64,000 bases of DNA from positions 434,417 to 498,416 of the forward strand of contig NZ_BMOU01000002.1 of NCBI RefSeq assembly GCF_014647235.1, read 5' to 3'. Source of the stretch: Haloarcula pellucida. Its GTDB lineage: Archaea; Halobacteriota; Halobacteria; Halobacteriales; Haloarculaceae. Positions 1 through 8,065 of the stretch are shown one piece after another. The notes below the pieces were generated by a model, which saw only the letters and a program-made list of their open reading frames with translations, was not told the origin of the DNA and ran no database searches. The position numbers and the translations under genes are program-made. Within the stretch, counting starts at the first letter, position 1. Every line of letters begins with the position of its first letter.

Positions 1-156
1 TTCGCCGAAGGTGCCCCGGTCCATCGCCCGGCACTCCGCGCTCCACGGTACGGTCAGCGACAGCAGTACCGGCTTGCCGCTGTCGGTGGCACGTTCGAAC
101 GCCTCCGGCCCCCACTCGCGCCACTCGACTTTCGTGTCCGCCGCGAACTCGTCCAT
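1..156 (-). CDS. Thioredoxin-like (DUF255/YyaL-type) protein, N-terminal part only
   Basis: This is the first 52 codons of a gene that continues off the left edge. The peptide has the pattern W-x-E-W-G-P-E-A-F-x-x-A, then G-K-P-V-L-L-S-L, then W-S-A-E-C-R-A-M-D. That matches the start of the thioredoxin-fold DUF255 family, where a region like C-H-W-C-H-V-M is usual. Here a single Cys (SAEC) stands at the active-site position, so redox activity is doubtful. It is divergent from the P450 gene. The call rests on a short fragment. Confidence 0.6.
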   Translation of the reverse strand, partial: MDEFAADTKVEWREWGPEAFERATDSGKPVLLSLTVPWSAECRAMDRGTFGE

Positions 157-311
157 AGTGGTGGTCGGTGGTGGGCGTACAAATGGGCTGTCACTCCGGC
201 ATCGCCGGTTGGCTGTCCGAGACAGCCACCACTCACCCATCCCCTGTGTCTTTCCGACCCCGAGTCCAACGCAACGACAGACCGATTTGTCGGACGGCCC
301 TACGTCGAACC

Positions 312-1691
312 ATGCCCTCTCAGCAGGCCGAGACCGAGTATCAGGAACCGGTCACACCGGGCCAGCGGCCGCCCCGAATCGGTCGCGTCCCGCTCGTCGA
401 GAACACGCTCTCGATGATCCGTGACCCGCTGGGCTTCTACGCCGAGGCCGACAGCGTCGACGCCGACGTGGTGCGGTTCAACGTCGCCGGGACGACGGGC
501 TACTTCGTCACCCACCCGACCCTCGTAGAGCAGGTGCTGGTCACCGACGAGGCGGACTTCGAGAAGGGGCGACTCCTCCGGGACACGCTCGGCGAGTTCA
601 TCGGCGAAGGGCTGTTCCTGCTGGAAGGCGAGGAGTGGCAACAGCAACGTACGGCCCTCCAACCGGCGTTCTACCGGGAGCGCATCGCTACCTACGGCGA
701 GACGATGACCGACTTCGCGCTGGCGACGGCCGACGACTGGGCCGACGGCGAACGCGTCGACCTGCTGCCGGCGATGCGGTCGTACACGCTCCGGGTGCTC
801 GGGAAGACGCTGCTGGACGTGGACATCGAACGCACCGCCGAGTCGCTCGAACCGCTCCTGTCGGCACTCCGCCACCGCGTCGACCCGGGGAACCTCTCGG
901 CGTACCTCCCGCTGTGGGTGCCGACGCCGAACAACCGCCGAGTCCGACGGACGCGGGCGGCCTTCGAGGCGACGTTGGACGACATCATCGCCGAACGCCA
1001 GACTGAGGCCGCCGCCGAGCGCGAGGCCCGCGACGACGTCCTCTCCTTGCTGCTCTCGCTCGACGAGGAGACGATGGACCGCGAGCGACTGGGCCACCAA
1101 CTCTTGACGTTCCTCGTCGCCGGCCACGACACGACGGCGCTGACGCTCACCTACGCGTGGTTCCTGCTCGCGACCCACCCCGACGCCCAGCGTGAACTCC
1201 ACGAGGAACTCGCCGCGACGCTCGATGGGGCGGACCCGACGCCGGCGGACCTCTTCGAGTTGCCGTTTCTGGACCGGGTGCTGACCGAGACGCTGCGGCT
1301 CTACCCGCCGGCGTTCACCACGTTCCGCCAGCCCACCCGGCCGGTGACGCTGGGCGGCTACGACATCGAGCAGGACGCCCAGTTGACTATCCCGCAGTGG
1401 CTCGTCCACCGGGACGAGCGGTGGTACGACGCCCCCGACGCGTTCCGTCCCGAGCGCTGGACCGACGAGTTCGAGGCCCAGCTACCGGACTACGCCTACT
1501 ACCCCTTCGGCGGCGGCCCCCGCCACTGCATCGGGATGCGCTTTGCCCGGATGGAAGCGAAACTCGCGCTCGCAGCCATCGCCCAGCGCTTTCGCTTCGA
1601 GGCCGTCACCGAACCGCCGCTGGAACTGGGGATGCGCATCACGCTCTCGCCGACCGACCCCGTCGCGGTTCGGGTCCACGAGCGCGAGTGA
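312..1691 (+). CDS. Cytochrome P450
   Basis: A 459-aa haem-thiolate monooxygenase of normal length. The I-helix oxygen-binding motif is AGHDTT, the K-helix ExxR is ETLR followed by LYPP, and the haem loop is PFGGGPRHCIG with the axial Cys near residue 406. The ATG at 312 is preferred because the reading frame upstream has no family-like sequence. It stands alone, with no ferredoxin or reductase beside it, so redox partner and substrate cannot be inferred. Haloarchaeal P450s of this type are probably soluble and cytoplasmic. The family call is secure; the substrate is unknown. Confidence 0.95.
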   Translation: MPSQQAETEYQEPVTPGQRPPRIGRVPLVENTLSMIRDPLGFYAEADSVDADVVRFNVAGTTGYFVTHPTLVEQVLVTDEADFEKGRLLRDTLGEFIGEGLFLLEGEEWQQQRTALQPAFYRERIATYGETMTDFALATADDWADGERVDLLPAMRSYTLRVLGKTLLDVDIERTAESLEPLLSALRHRVDPGNLSAYLPLWVPTPNNRRVRRTRAAFEATLDDIIAERQTEAAAEREARDDVLSLLLSLDEETMDRERLGHQLLTFLVAGHDTTALTLTYAWFLLATHPDAQRELHEELAATLDGADPTPADLFELPFLDRVLTETLRLYPPAFTTFRQPTRPVTLGGYDIEQDAQLTIPQWLVHRDERWYDAPDAFRPERWTDEFEAQLPDYAYYPFGGGPRHCIGMRFARMEAKLALAAIAQRFRFEAVTEPPLELGMRITLSPTDPVAVRVHERE

Positions 1692-1849
1692 GTAGCCGGG
1701 CGGCCGTTCTCCGCCGTCGCTCAGCACCGACGAAGCGATGCATCTCCGCGCGGCTTCACGGGTCACTCCGTTCCCCGTGTCGCTTCGCGGAATCGAGATT
1801 CCTCGCCACCTCTCGAAAGGCGTTTGGGGCCTGACCTGCAAGCGAGGGT

Positions 1850-2398
1850 ATGCTCCGGGTCATCGGGCTGCTGTTGCTCATCCCGCTGTTCGACGCCGTC
1901 CTCTTGGTAGCGCTGGCCACGGGTGTCATCTACCCGATTCGGCCACTCGTCGTCGTCGCGCTCGTCGTCCTCACCGCGCTCGTCGGGATGTTGCTCGTCC
2001 GCGCCGAGGGCCGGGCGACGCTCCAGTCTATCCAGCGGAAACTGGCGACGGGCGAGGTGCCGACGAACGAACTCGTCGACGGCGGCCTGCTCATCGCCGC
2101 CGGCGCGTTCTTCCTCACGCCCGGCCTCGTCACCGACGCCGTCGGCCTCTTGCTCGCGATTCCCGTCACGCGCTACCCTATCCGTGCGGCCGTGCGCCGC
2201 TGGGTCATCGAGCCCTACATCGACGCCAAGACCGGCGGCTTCGCCAGCGGGCAGGTGTACGTCGGCGGCTTCCCGAACGAAGACGGTCAGGGCCCAGCGA
2301 CGGGCGCTGGCGGCCCCACCGGCGGCGGTTCGGCGGGCAGTTCCGGCTTCGACCCCGACGACGCCACCGACGTCGACTTCGAAGACAGTGAGAACTGA
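1850..2398 (+). CDS. fxsA: FxsA family membrane protein
   Basis: A 182-aa protein with hydrophobic segments at about residues 3-25, 28-50 and 78-103. The arrangement IPLFDAVLL near the N terminus and LLIAAGAFFLTPGLVTD in the third segment is the FxsA signature (in E. coli, suppressor of F-plasmid exclusion of phage T7). The C terminus is a Gly/Asp-rich soluble tail. It ends 85 nt before the tRNA gene. Its role in archaea is not established. Confidence 0.88.
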   Translation: MLRVIGLLLLIPLFDAVLLVALATGVIYPIRPLVVVALVVLTALVGMLLVRAEGRATLQSIQRKLATGEVPTNELVDGGLLIAAGAFFLTPGLVTDAVGLLLAIPVTRYPIRAAVRRWVIEPYIDAKTGGFASGQVYVGGFPNEDGQGPATGAGGPTGGGSAGSSGFDPDDATDVDFEDSEN

Positions 2399-2483
2399 CT
2401 CCGTGTTGCGGTTTCTCACGCAACGCGCCCTCGAAACGTTACCCTTTTCTATACCCCTCGAATACACCAAGATGCGCTCACCT

Positions 2484-2557
2484 GGGCCAATAGCTCAATC
2501 AGGTTGAGCGCTCGGCTGATAACCGGGAGGCTCTCGGTTCAAATCCGAGTTGGCCCA
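2484..2557 (+). tRNA. tRNA-Ile (GAT anticodon)
   Basis: A 74-nt cloverleaf without an intron: acceptor GGGCCAA pairs with TTGGCCC, D stem GCTC/GAGC, anticodon stem CTCGG/CCGGG around loop CTGATAA (anticodon GAT), and T stem CTCGG/CCGAG with loop TTCAAAT, then discriminator A. CCA is not encoded. Its 3' end is the integration target of the element to the right and remains intact after integration. Confidence 0.97.
2545..2557 (+). repeat. attL core (13-bp direct repeat)
   Basis: CCGAGTTGGCCCA covers the 3' T-stem strand, the acceptor strand and the discriminator base of tRNA-Ile. The identical sequence recurs at 21482-21494. A weaker match continues another 57 nt beyond the core on both sides (see findings). 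Confidence 0.9.
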
Positions 2558-2564
2558 TCCACAC

Positions 2565-2611
2565 TCTGACTGGTTTCTTGCCAGTCAGAAACTGGGGCCT
2601 CAACTCCCCAG
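2565..2611. terminator. Two hairpins just downstream of the tRNA
   Basis: Hairpin one has a perfect 9-bp stem (2565-2573 with 2581-2589) and a 7-nt loop. Hairpin two pairs CTGGGG at 2592-2597 with CCCCAG at 2606-2611. Neither is followed by a strong T run on the plus strand. The second is conserved at the same distance from attR (21529-21548), so it may belong to the attachment region rather than act as a terminator. Confidence 0.45.
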
Positions 2612-2729
2612 CCACCCAATCCTTCCGTTTCCACGATTCTGAGACAGGGGTCTATTCTGGTAAGTCGAGTACAAAACCTACTGGACACCCACCACGTCCG
2701 GGACTGTCATTAGCCGGAGGTGAGTTCGC

Positions 2730-2981
2730 GTGATTCTGGACCGCCCACAGAACGCCCGAGAGTGCCAACACTGCGGCGCTCACGTCTCGCGGGACTTCCG
2801 GCGGACCTTCGGCGACGGCGACGACATCGCCCACCGCTGTCCGGCGTGCGACTGCATGCCCCGGATCTCTCGTGGAACCGCCGCCGGGAAGGAACTCGAC
2901 TACCCAGACCCCGAGGAGCAACCCCAGCGGAATCAGGGAGGCCGCGTCGATGCGCGGACCGACGGGGGTGAGAGTTTGTGA
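2730..2981 (+). CDS. Small zinc-finger protein (DUF7563-like)
   Basis: An 83-aa protein with two CxxC knuckles, C12-x2-C15 and C37-x2-C40, spaced as in a zinc ribbon, with a basic linker between them and an acidic, Pro/Gln-rich tail. Such small proteins are common on haloarchaeal plasmids and viruses. The GTG start at 2730 is supported by GGAGGTGA about 7 nt upstream. It is the first gene of a chain of overlapping genes ending in the replication-type gene. Nucleic-acid binding is inferred only from the zinc motif. Confidence 0.75.
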   Translation: MILDRPQNARECQHCGAHVSRDFRRTFGDGDDIAHRCPACDCMPRISRGTAAGKELDYPDPEEQPQRNQGGRVDARTDGGESL

Positions 2982-3175
2982 GCCCGCAGTCCTCGCTCTA
3001 CGACTTCGAACCGGACCTGTCGCCACTCACTGAGGCCGAACGCGAAGTTTTCGAGGCTGTGGGCATGGGCCAGTATGGGCCGCGCGAGTACGCCCGCGAA
3101 ACAGGTCGTGCGCCCGGTACCGTGGGCAACCTGCTCCGTCGAGCCCGCGAGAAAGTGGAGGTGACCGGCGCGTGA
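2978..3175 (+). CDS. Small sigma-70-region-4-like HTH protein
   Basis: A 65-aa protein that is almost entirely one helix-turn-helix. LTEAEREVFEAVGMGQYGPREYA is followed by GRAPGTVGNLLRRAREK, the pattern of sigma region-4 or LuxR-type HTHs. It starts at GTG and overlaps the preceding stop by 4 nt (GTGA), which implies translational coupling. A DNA-binding regulator of the replication operon is the likely role. Confidence 0.75.
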   Translation: MSPQSSLYDFEPDLSPLTEAEREVFEAVGMGQYGPREYARETGRAPGTVGNLLRRAREKVEVTGA

Positions 3176-3357
3176 GGGACGCTGAGTGCGCTCGCTGTGG
3201 TCGGACCTTCGCACCTGACTGCCGACACATACGGGCCGAACACAGCTGGTATCCGCCGGAGAGTCGACAGGACGAACTCGGCCACCTCGCGGACTTCTGT
3301 CCCGAGTGTTCGCGGGACTTCGAGGAGTGGCTTCGTGGAGGTGAGGCCAGTGAGTGA
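3172..3357 (+). CDS. Small zinc-ribbon protein
   Basis: A 61-aa protein with C6-x2-C9 and C43-x2-C46 knuckles and a His-containing middle. It starts at GTG in a 4-nt overlap with the previous gene. No enzymatic motif is visible; probably a DNA- or protein-binding accessory of the replication operon. Confidence 0.7.
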   Translation: MRDAECARCGRTFAPDCRHIRAEHSWYPPESRQDELGHLADFCPECSRDFEEWLRGGEASE

Positions 3358-3493
3358 GTTCGTCCGGGCGTCGCGACTGTACGACGTGGCGGCGAGTGAA
3401 CCCCGTCACTTCGACTGGACGAAGATGCAGCCAGTGGCCGTGAGTCAGGCCGAAGTCGAGCGGGCCGTCGCGGAGATCGAGGACCGGAGGTAG
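3350..3493 (+). CDS. 47-aa hypothetical protein of the replication operon
   Basis: A very short frame starting at GTG 3350, overlapping the preceding gene by 8 nt and ending 2 nt before the large replication-type gene. The sequence is amphipathic with a helical C terminus (QAEVERAVAEIEDRR). GGAGG lies at its 3' end, serving the next start. Support comes from tight packing and G/C-rich third positions. Function unknown. Confidence 0.55.
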   Translation: MSEFVRASRLYDVAASEPRHFDWTKMQPVAVSQAEVERAVAEIEDRR

Positions 3494-3495
3494 GG

Positions 3496-5259
3496 ATGTC
3501 GCGGCACATCAAGTGCGCCCCTCATGAGTGCGACGTGCGCTTTACTGTCGGGGTACATCCCGATCCCGGTGTTCCAGACTACGGGCTAAAGCCCTACTAC
3601 GCGATGGACTCGCTCATCAAGGAGTGGGGTGACCGCTGGGAGACCGACGGGAAGCCAACCAGAGACATCGAGTTCAACGGCGAGACGTGGGCCACCTGCT
3701 TCGACTATTCGAAGAGTGGTCTCGACCCGTGGGACAGTCCCGAATTCCAACTCCAGACTGTCCGTGAGTTCAAGTTCTACTTCGTCGCGAAGTCCAACCC
3801 GAAGTACGAGGGCAAGCGCGCCGACAAAGACAAGCGCGTGCAGGGAGGGACGATCAGCGTTCGTCCACGGTGGCCGAACCTCACCTCGAACGGAACGCCG
3901 GTCTCTGTGCCGGACTACGGTGGGCCGTACGTCGACGTTCAGGTGCAAGCCTCGAACCTCCCGCACGAGGACTATCTGTCGCTCGTGAAGCGGGTGATGG
4001 ACGCCTACGGCATCGCGGCGCGGTACTTCGATCCACCTCACCCTGACAGCCACATCAACGATCTCGCCTACTACGTTCGGATACACCGAGAGTACAGCGG
4101 GCCGCTACACGCCGCCGACGGGCCGATAGCCCGCGCTCACACGCTGATTCAGGGTGACCGAACGGGCTACCGGAAACACGAGGAAGACAACACGAAGATC
4201 CCCGGCTACATGGTGAAATCCGTCGTCGAGGACGAGAAGGCGGGCGAACTCGTCCGGGGACACAAGCTTGGGAAGGAGCTGAAACACTACTACCCGAACG
4301 AGCCACAGAAGTACACCCCCGACGATGCGCCGTATCACCCGAAGTTCGAGGTGTCCTACCAGACGAGTCGAACCGACCACACGGTCCGGTGGGACGACCT
4401 CGACGACGCTCGGCGCGAACTTGAGGAGACGGTATTGAACTGTCTGGACTGGTGTGGGCTCTCGACGAGTGCGGAGAGCGGTATCTTCGTGGACTTCGAT
4501 CCGTTCTGGGACATGCGGGACACCACCGAATCGCGGAAGTTCGTTCCGTGCCCGCTGCCGGAGATCGAGGACGAGCAGGAACACCGCGTGATGAAACTGT
4601 GGGGCGACATGACCGACGCCGACCGGGACGTGACGGAGATGCTGTTGACCGACGGCGGGAAGGTCTCGCCGAAGGAGGCCGCCGAGAAGACGGGCTACAC
4701 CTACCGGACGATTCGGACCGTCGTCGACCGCCTCGAGGGACTGATTCGGCACACCTACGGCGAGCTGGAACTGGAGTCGAAGAAGGTCCAGCAGGAACTC
4801 TTGAAGCGAGTTCGCGCCGCGGGCGACCGCTTCCAACAGGACATCGGTAGCGCGGCGATGGAGTTGGCCGACGCCGCCGAAGAGCGCGGACGGTCGCGAT
4901 GGGCGCGAGTCCGTCGCGAGTACGCGATCACGGAGATCGACGCCGAGGACTGTCGGTCGCTGCTGGAGGTGGGCTACACGGCCGACGACCTCGACGAGGC
5001 GAAGGCCATCGTCCGCGAGATTCGGACCGCCTACACCGAGTGCGTCGAGGCGAACACCTACGGTATCCACGTCGTCGTAGAGACGGCCGAGAGCGGCCGC
5101 GAGCGATTCCGCGACCTCTCCAACGTGTTCACCAGCGCGTACCGCAGCGGCGACTACATACGCGAGACGCGGGCCGCAGAGAAGGCTCGCGACGGCTTCG
5201 ACTTCGAGGCCTGGAAGGAGGCTGGCTACCCGGTCGGTGAGAACTGGGACGGCGGGTAG
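3496..5259 (+). CDS. Winged-helix replication-type protein of the provirus
   Basis: A 587-aa soluble protein with a good Shine-Dalgarno (GGAGG) before its ATG. Residues about 371-420 form a clear wHTH (DRDVTEMLLTDGGKVS, then TGYTYRTIRTVVDRLEG), followed by a charged, probably coiled helical stretch. The N-terminal 350 residues show no motif I can name: no HUH, PolB or P-loop motif was seen. In betapleolipoviruses the gene at this position is the putative Rep, and a hairpin array follows directly here as an origin might. The replication role is inferred from position; a MarR-like regulator is the alternative. Confidence 0.6.
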   Translation: MSRHIKCAPHECDVRFTVGVHPDPGVPDYGLKPYYAMDSLIKEWGDRWETDGKPTRDIEFNGETWATCFDYSKSGLDPWDSPEFQLQTVREFKFYFVAKSNPKYEGKRADKDKRVQGGTISVRPRWPNLTSNGTPVSVPDYGGPYVDVQVQASNLPHEDYLSLVKRVMDAYGIAARYFDPPHPDSHINDLAYYVRIHREYSGPLHAADGPIARAHTLIQGDRTGYRKHEEDNTKIPGYMVKSVVEDEKAGELVRGHKLGKELKHYYPNEPQKYTPDDAPYHPKFEVSYQTSRTDHTVRWDDLDDARRELEETVLNCLDWCGLSTSAESGIFVDFDPFWDMRDTTESRKFVPCPLPEIEDEQEHRVMKLWGDMTDADRDVTEMLLTDGGKVSPKEAAEKTGYTYRTIRTVVDRLEGLIRHTYGELELESKKVQQELLKRVRAAGDRFQQDIGSAAMELADAAEERGRSRWARVRREYAITEIDAEDCRSLLEVGYTADDLDEAKAIVREIRTAYTECVEANTYGIHVVVETAESGRERFRDLSNVFTSAYRSGDYIRETRAAEKARDGFDFEAWKEAGYPVGENWDGG

Positions 5260-5340
5260 CCGCGCCCCCTGAGTAGAGGCATCACTATCCAACACACCGT
5301 TTTAGCGGCAATTTCCTCCGCCTACCCCCGAAAATCGCGC

Positions 5341-5448
5341 GTCGCGCGGCTGGGTTCGTTCCCTTCGGTCACGTCACCCAGCCGCGCGACCAGGGGGAAC
5401 CCGGAAAGCAAGCTTCCGGGTTCCCCTTAGTCGTGTGGCTAAGGCCAC
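5341..5448. other. Array of three strong hairpins, candidate replication origin
   Basis: Three consecutive inverted repeats follow the Rep-type gene: a perfect 15-bp stem (5341-5355 with 5376-5390, 20-nt loop), a perfect 13-bp stem (5394-5406 with 5414-5426, 7-nt loop) and a 5-bp stem (5435-5439 with 5444-5448, TAAG loop). They mark the switch from GC-rich viral DNA to an AT-rich patch. An origin or a strong bidirectional terminator would both fit. Confidence 0.55.
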
Positions 5449-5516
5449 CTATCCAAAATACACCGCACAGCTATGCGCTGGAAATAGAAGTTATTTCATA
5501 CCGATTTTCAACCAAA

Positions 5517-6278
5517 CTATACTCTCGTCTCACTCATGTAGTCGATAAGTGTCGACTGTAACTTGGATACATCAAACTGCATTCGGTTAGTCAACTGTCC
5601 GAAATCGTCCTCATCAGGGTATACACCTCCCACTGCGAGTACCGTTTTCTTAGCGTCCGGAGTTTCCACTGTAAGGTATCCACGAAAGTCAGCATCTTCT
5701 CCATGGGTGAATTCGAACGTATTCCGGTCAAGAATCTCATAACTACCGGGTTTCTGATAGCTTACATTACCTGTAATACTATCATAATCTTCAAGACCTT
5801 CCTGTGGATCGAAACCGCTTGCTGAGTAATTTTCCTGTATATGTGACTCCATCAACCTTGTCGATTGTTCTATAAATGTGGAAGCAGTTCCCTCAGAACC
5901 AGCAAATGGAAGCCGTGAAGTATCGAAACAAATCCGCTTTGCAACGTTCACCCCTACTGGAATTCCGATTGTTACACAGCTATCTCCATCCGTTGGTCTA
6001 ATCTGTGAGATACTGGCTGCGAAGAAGGTGAATGGAGGAAAATCCAATTCTGTTTCATTCTCTAATTCTTTTGACAATTTACTATTGACGGAATCAATAC
6101 GTGCCCATTCGTAATTTCTATTTGAGTTCTTGTCGCGAGTCATTTCCCAAGCGTCCGAACTCGTCATAGAATCGGGGAGGGTCGGATAGTCCAGATTAGA
6201 TTCTTGTGTACTCTGAATGAAACCTGCACTAACCCCAATTAGACCGGCTTTTTGTAGAAACTCCCTCCGAGTATTCAT
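5517..6278 (-). CDS. Tat-signal secreted protein of unknown function
   Basis: A 253-aa protein beginning MNTRREFLQKAGLIGVSAG, a twin-arginine signal with RR-x-F-L and a short hydrophobic core. No lipobox Cys is evident. The mature part contains beta-rich stretches and a late segment suggestive of a small extracellular domain, but no family I recognise. Its DNA is much more AT-rich than the flanking viral genes, including many A/T third positions, so it is probably a recently acquired passenger between the replication and structural modules. Possible roles such as superinfection exclusion are speculation. Confidence 0.75.
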   Translation of the reverse strand: MNTRREFLQKAGLIGVSAGFIQSTQESNLDYPTLPDSMTSSDAWEMTRDKNSNRNYEWARIDSVNSKLSKELENETELDFPPFTFFAASISQIRPTDGDSCVTIGIPVGVNVAKRICFDTSRLPFAGSEGTASTFIEQSTRLMESHIQENYSASGFDPQEGLEDYDSITGNVSYQKPGSYEILDRNTFEFTHGEDADFRGYLTVETPDAKKTVLAVGGVYPDEDDFGQLTNRMQFDVSKLQSTLIDYMSETRV

Positions 6279-6348
6279 GTCTAAAATAACACTACCAGGG
6301 TACTTTCTTTTTTCGGGACTTGGGTAGGATGTAGCGTACAGCGAGAAT

Positions 6349-6729
6349 TCAAAGAATTTCGTCTATCCGCAATTTTCCCTGTTGTGAGTCCCTGTGATCA
6401 CCACCTCCATGCCACTCCAGTTTCGGCAACTGTGACGAGTGACGCATCTCCCACTCTAACACCTCGACACCCCGCCCACGAACTCGATAGACGCCGAACA
6501 CGTACCACCCGTTCGCTGCACGTAGCCGTTCGTGGTACTGATCGTAGAGTTTGAACGTTCCGGGTTGGCCGTCCGAATGCCGGTGCATCGCGGACTTGAT
6601 TTCGACGGGCGTGCCGTCGGGTCGGCGGGCATCGTGCCAACTGGCGCGGTCGAGATCGAGGCCGTACCGGTCGGCGGCTTGTCGCTCGACGAGCGTCCCG
6701 TAGTGGTTCGCTCGATGGCTTCGACTCAT
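6349..6729 (-). CDS. Small PD-(D/E)XK nuclease, Holliday-junction-resolvase-like
   Basis: A 126-aa protein with the spacing of archaeal resolvase-type nucleases: E15 (GTLVERQAAD), D33 (WHDARRPDG) and the E43-x-K45 pair (PVEIKSA). The length suits a single minimal nuclease domain. It is the last gene of the leftward viral block, 160 nt after the ATPase gene. Resolution of replication intermediates, or host DNA degradation, are both possible; the catalytic core appears intact. Confidence 0.72.
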   Translation of the reverse strand: MSRSHRANHYGTLVERQAADRYGLDLDRASWHDARRPDGTPVEIKSAMHRHSDGQPGTFKLYDQYHERLRAANGWYVFGVYRVRGRGVEVLEWEMRHSSQLPKLEWHGGGDHRDSQQGKLRIDEIL

Positions 6730-6889
6730 TCGCGCACCTCGCGTGCGTCATATATAGATACTCCTCCGGGTGGTTGCTGGTCGTTGCCCATGGCTACAGA
6801 AGCGAGCGAACGCGAGCGAGGGCTATGGGCCAACAGTAGGGGTACGCCGGGGGGTTGGTTGTTGTTGGTTTGGTCGAATCGTACCGTCG

Positions 6890-8065
6890 TCATGCGGTTA
6901 GCTCCGTGACTTCACCAACCACCGAACGGTGGTCGCCGTCGTGTTCGTATTCGTTCCAGCGTTGTCGGACCCATTCGGTGCTGTACGGGACGAAATCGGC
7001 GATTTCGTGGTTTGGTTTGTCCGGGTTGGCCTCCTTCGCGGTGATGACTGTGTAGATCGCGAGCTTCCGAGAGAGGTCGGCCGGGTCGACATCGTCCTCG
7101 TCGTCGCCGTTGCTCGACCAGGACCACGTGGTCGGTTCCTTGTCGTCGTAGCGCCAGTCCGTCTCGGGGATACCCGACACCGAGAAGATTGGGTTCACAC
7201 CCTTGCGATTCCGTACGTCTTCGTAGAACGTTGCCTCTTTCAGTCCCTCCTTGTGGACGCAGACACCGAGTTCGCGGACCAGTGGATGCACGTCGCGGCC
7301 GTCGTGGCCGATGATGATGAGCGACCCGCCGTACTTCCGAATCTTGTACGTGAGCGGCCCGAGTTTCGTCTTCGTGTCGTAGCCGTCCTTCCCGCCACCG
7401 CCCGCGTTCGAGGACGCTTCGTCGAAGATGAAGAGCTTCGGGGCCTGTTCGTTGTGCATCGGGTCGCCGTCCTGTTTCAGCCATTCGTTGAGTTCGCCGT
7501 AGTTCGCCAGCCACCCATCGCGACGGTCGCCGTCGGTGTCGACCCACTCGTCGGTTTCTTCGAGCGTGCGGATGTTCGAGGCTACCAGTGCGTCCGAGGG
7601 GTGCTGTTCCTTCCAGAGCTGGCCGAGCAGACACGCGAAGTTCGACTTCCCCGTACCGGGCTCGGCCCACTCGTAGAACATCGGCGCGGGGCCTGTCATC
7701 TGGGCGCGGAGCTGGTCTATCGCTTTGATACCGGAGATATCGGCCCGCTGGCCGGCGTCGCCCGTGAAGTGCTTGAGCGACTGCATATCGCCGTTCGCCA
7801 TGGCTCGCCGGGCAGTCTCGGTGCCCTCGATGCGGACGATGTCGCGGACGTGCTGGAGGTCTTTGGCCTGTCCGGGCATCTTCTCGGGCCGGTCGCACTG
7901 TGTCGGGTCGTAGTGGGTTTCGAGTATCGAGAGGTAGCGCGAGAGCTTCTCGTCCCGAACGATCCCGGCGTGTGGGTGGACTTCGTCGGCGTCGCGCTGG
8001 CCGTGACCGTCCTGATACTCGCGGAACTGTGCGGGCGTGTAGAGGTCGTTGGCATCGTCAGTCAT
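6890..8065 (-). CDS. P-loop ATPase, pleolipovirus VP8-like
   Basis: A 391-aa soluble ATPase. Walker A is E-P-G-T-G-K-S (about 135-141) and Walker B is LFIFDEASS (about 211-219), followed by an Arg/Gly-rich segment and a C-terminal wHTH-like region around NHEIADFVPYSTEWVRQRW. Pleolipoviruses carry a conserved ATPase gene at the end of their structural operon, and this matches in position and size. Its start overlaps the end of the preceding gene by 8 nt. It probably acts in genome handling or virion assembly at the membrane. Confidence 0.8.
   Translation of the reverse strand: MTDDANDLYTPAQFREYQDGHGQRDADEVHPHAGIVRDEKLSRYLSILETHYDPTQCDRPEKMPGQAKDLQHVRDIVRIEGTETARRAMANGDMQSLKHFTGDAGQRADISGIKAIDQLRAQMTGPAPMFYEWAEPGTGKSNFACLLGQLWKEQHPSDALVASNIRTLEETDEWVDTDGDRRDGWLANYGELNEWLKQDGDPMHNEQAPKLFIFDEASSNAGGGGKDGYDTKTKLGPLTYKIRKYGGSLIIIGHDGRDVHPLVRELGVCVHKEGLKEATFYEDVRNRKGVNPIFSVSGIPETDWRYDDKEPTTWSWSSNGDDEDDVDPADLSRKLAIYTVITAKEANPDKPNHEIADFVPYSTEWVRQRWNEYEHDGDHRSVVGEVTELTA

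Noticed and set aside
300..1409. Long open frame antisense to the P450 gene
   Set aside because: Arg-rich antisense shadow typical of GC-rich DNA; P450 motifs are on the other strand.
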